A DNA stretch of 5,216 bases, from assembly GCA_002684315.1 (NCBI GenBank), contig NYVB01000074.1:13036-18251 (forward strand). Direction: 5' to 3'. Of this stretch, positions 5,161 through 5,216 are shown piece after piece. A program made the translations under genes and the position numbers. The DNA comes from Planctomycetaceae bacterium. Lineage in GTDB: Bacteria > Planctomycetota > Phycisphaerae > Phycisphaerales > SM1A02. Numbering within the stretch: position 1 is the stretch's first letter; every line of letters begins with the position of its first letter. The notes under the pieces were generated by a model, which saw nothing but the letters and a program-made list of their open reading frames with translations, was not told where the DNA came from and did no database searches.

Positions 5161-5188
5161 TTGCCTTGCACTCCATCACGCAGACAAT
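5161..5188 (+). promoter_or_regulatory. Weak promoter-like pair downstream of the A-tracts
   Basis: TTGCCT (5161-5166) and GACAAT (5183-5188) are 16 bases apart, each with four of six consensus matches. The A-tract segment lies just upstream, where an UP element would be. It would direct transcription out of the right edge. This is a by-eye match in an otherwise unexplained stretch. Confidence 0.15.
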
Positions 5189-5216
5189 GGAACCGGCTCA
5201 AAAACCCACCTTTTTT

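Larger units (their letters stand above)
4840..5216. other. 377 bases without a confident gene; possible decayed or frameshifted coding sequence
   Basis: No frame here gives a convincing complete gene. An ATG at 4888 has a good ribosome site (GGAG at 4878-4881, 6-base spacer) but encodes only 22 residues (MAQLNPRMASRRPRFGS..., stop at 4954). A second frame is open from 4790 to the TGA at 5030-5032 and reads protein-like (LGSDPDLDDADLRVARRRG), but has no usable start. A third frame is open from 5001 to the right edge (PEDVQKDDLKPHGRSKNGPK, then Lys-rich). Each successive frame is shifted by +1 relative to the last, which could be a pseudogene, sequencing indels or coincidence. I do not recognise any of these peptides. 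Structural elements inside the region are listed separately. Confidence 0.4.

Noticed and set aside
5013..5216. Possible attC site, transposon end or replication origin because of hairpins and A-runs.
   Set aside because: No attC core motif, terminal repeat with target duplication, transposase, DnaA-box cluster or iterons could be seen.

Overview
The window looks like a stretch of bacterial chromosome, moderately GC-rich and gene-dense. It carries ordinary bacterial genes: an ECF-type sigma factor, a Fur-family metalloregulator, a photolyase of the bacterial DPRP/FeS-BCP-like class, and a long-chain flavodoxin. The sigma factor followed by an overlapping gene for a single-pass membrane protein with an Arg-rich stretch before the helix, together with a periplasmic STN/secretin-N-like protein, is reminiscent of Planctomycetes (Phycisphaerae). 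That placement rests on general resemblance only. No tRNA, rRNA, CRISPR array, transposase or phage gene was seen.

Layout. (1) At 3-2036 there is a tight co-directional cluster. It holds the 3' part of an exported STN/secretin-N-like protein with a charged C-terminal coiled coil, the ECF sigma factor 21 bases further on, and a single-pass membrane protein whose start overlaps the sigma gene. (2) At 2037-2144 a short intergenic region holds a GAATTCC palindrome, a weak hairpin and a plausible promoter, followed by a Fur-family regulator at 2145-2525. (3) At 2580-4082 on the minus strand is a 500-residue photolyase/cryptochrome, convergent with the regulator. A 6-bp hairpin lies between the two stops. 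(4) At 4083-4296 is a 214-base divergent control region with two copies of GAATTCGAA and a TGATT-n2-AATCA inverted repeat. (5) At 4297-4839 is a flavodoxin with a TTG start. (6) At 4840-5216 there is no confident gene. This part holds a perfect 10-bp inverted repeat, short hairpins, A-tracts spaced in multiples of ten bases, and coding-like open frames that do not connect in a single frame.

How the genes may work together. The first three genes probably form one operon for an envelope-linked sigma-factor switch, although the membrane protein has no recognisable anti-sigma zinc motif. The most interesting unit is the divergent photolyase/flavodoxin pair. By my alignment from memory, the photolyase lacks all four cysteines that hold the [4Fe-4S] cluster in characterised FeS-BCP enzymes, and the cluster loop is about ten residues shorter. 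The flavodoxin is a possible reductant for its FAD. A Fur-family regulator lies nearby and flavodoxins are classic Fur/iron-responsive genes, so joint metal or redox control is possible, but this is inference.
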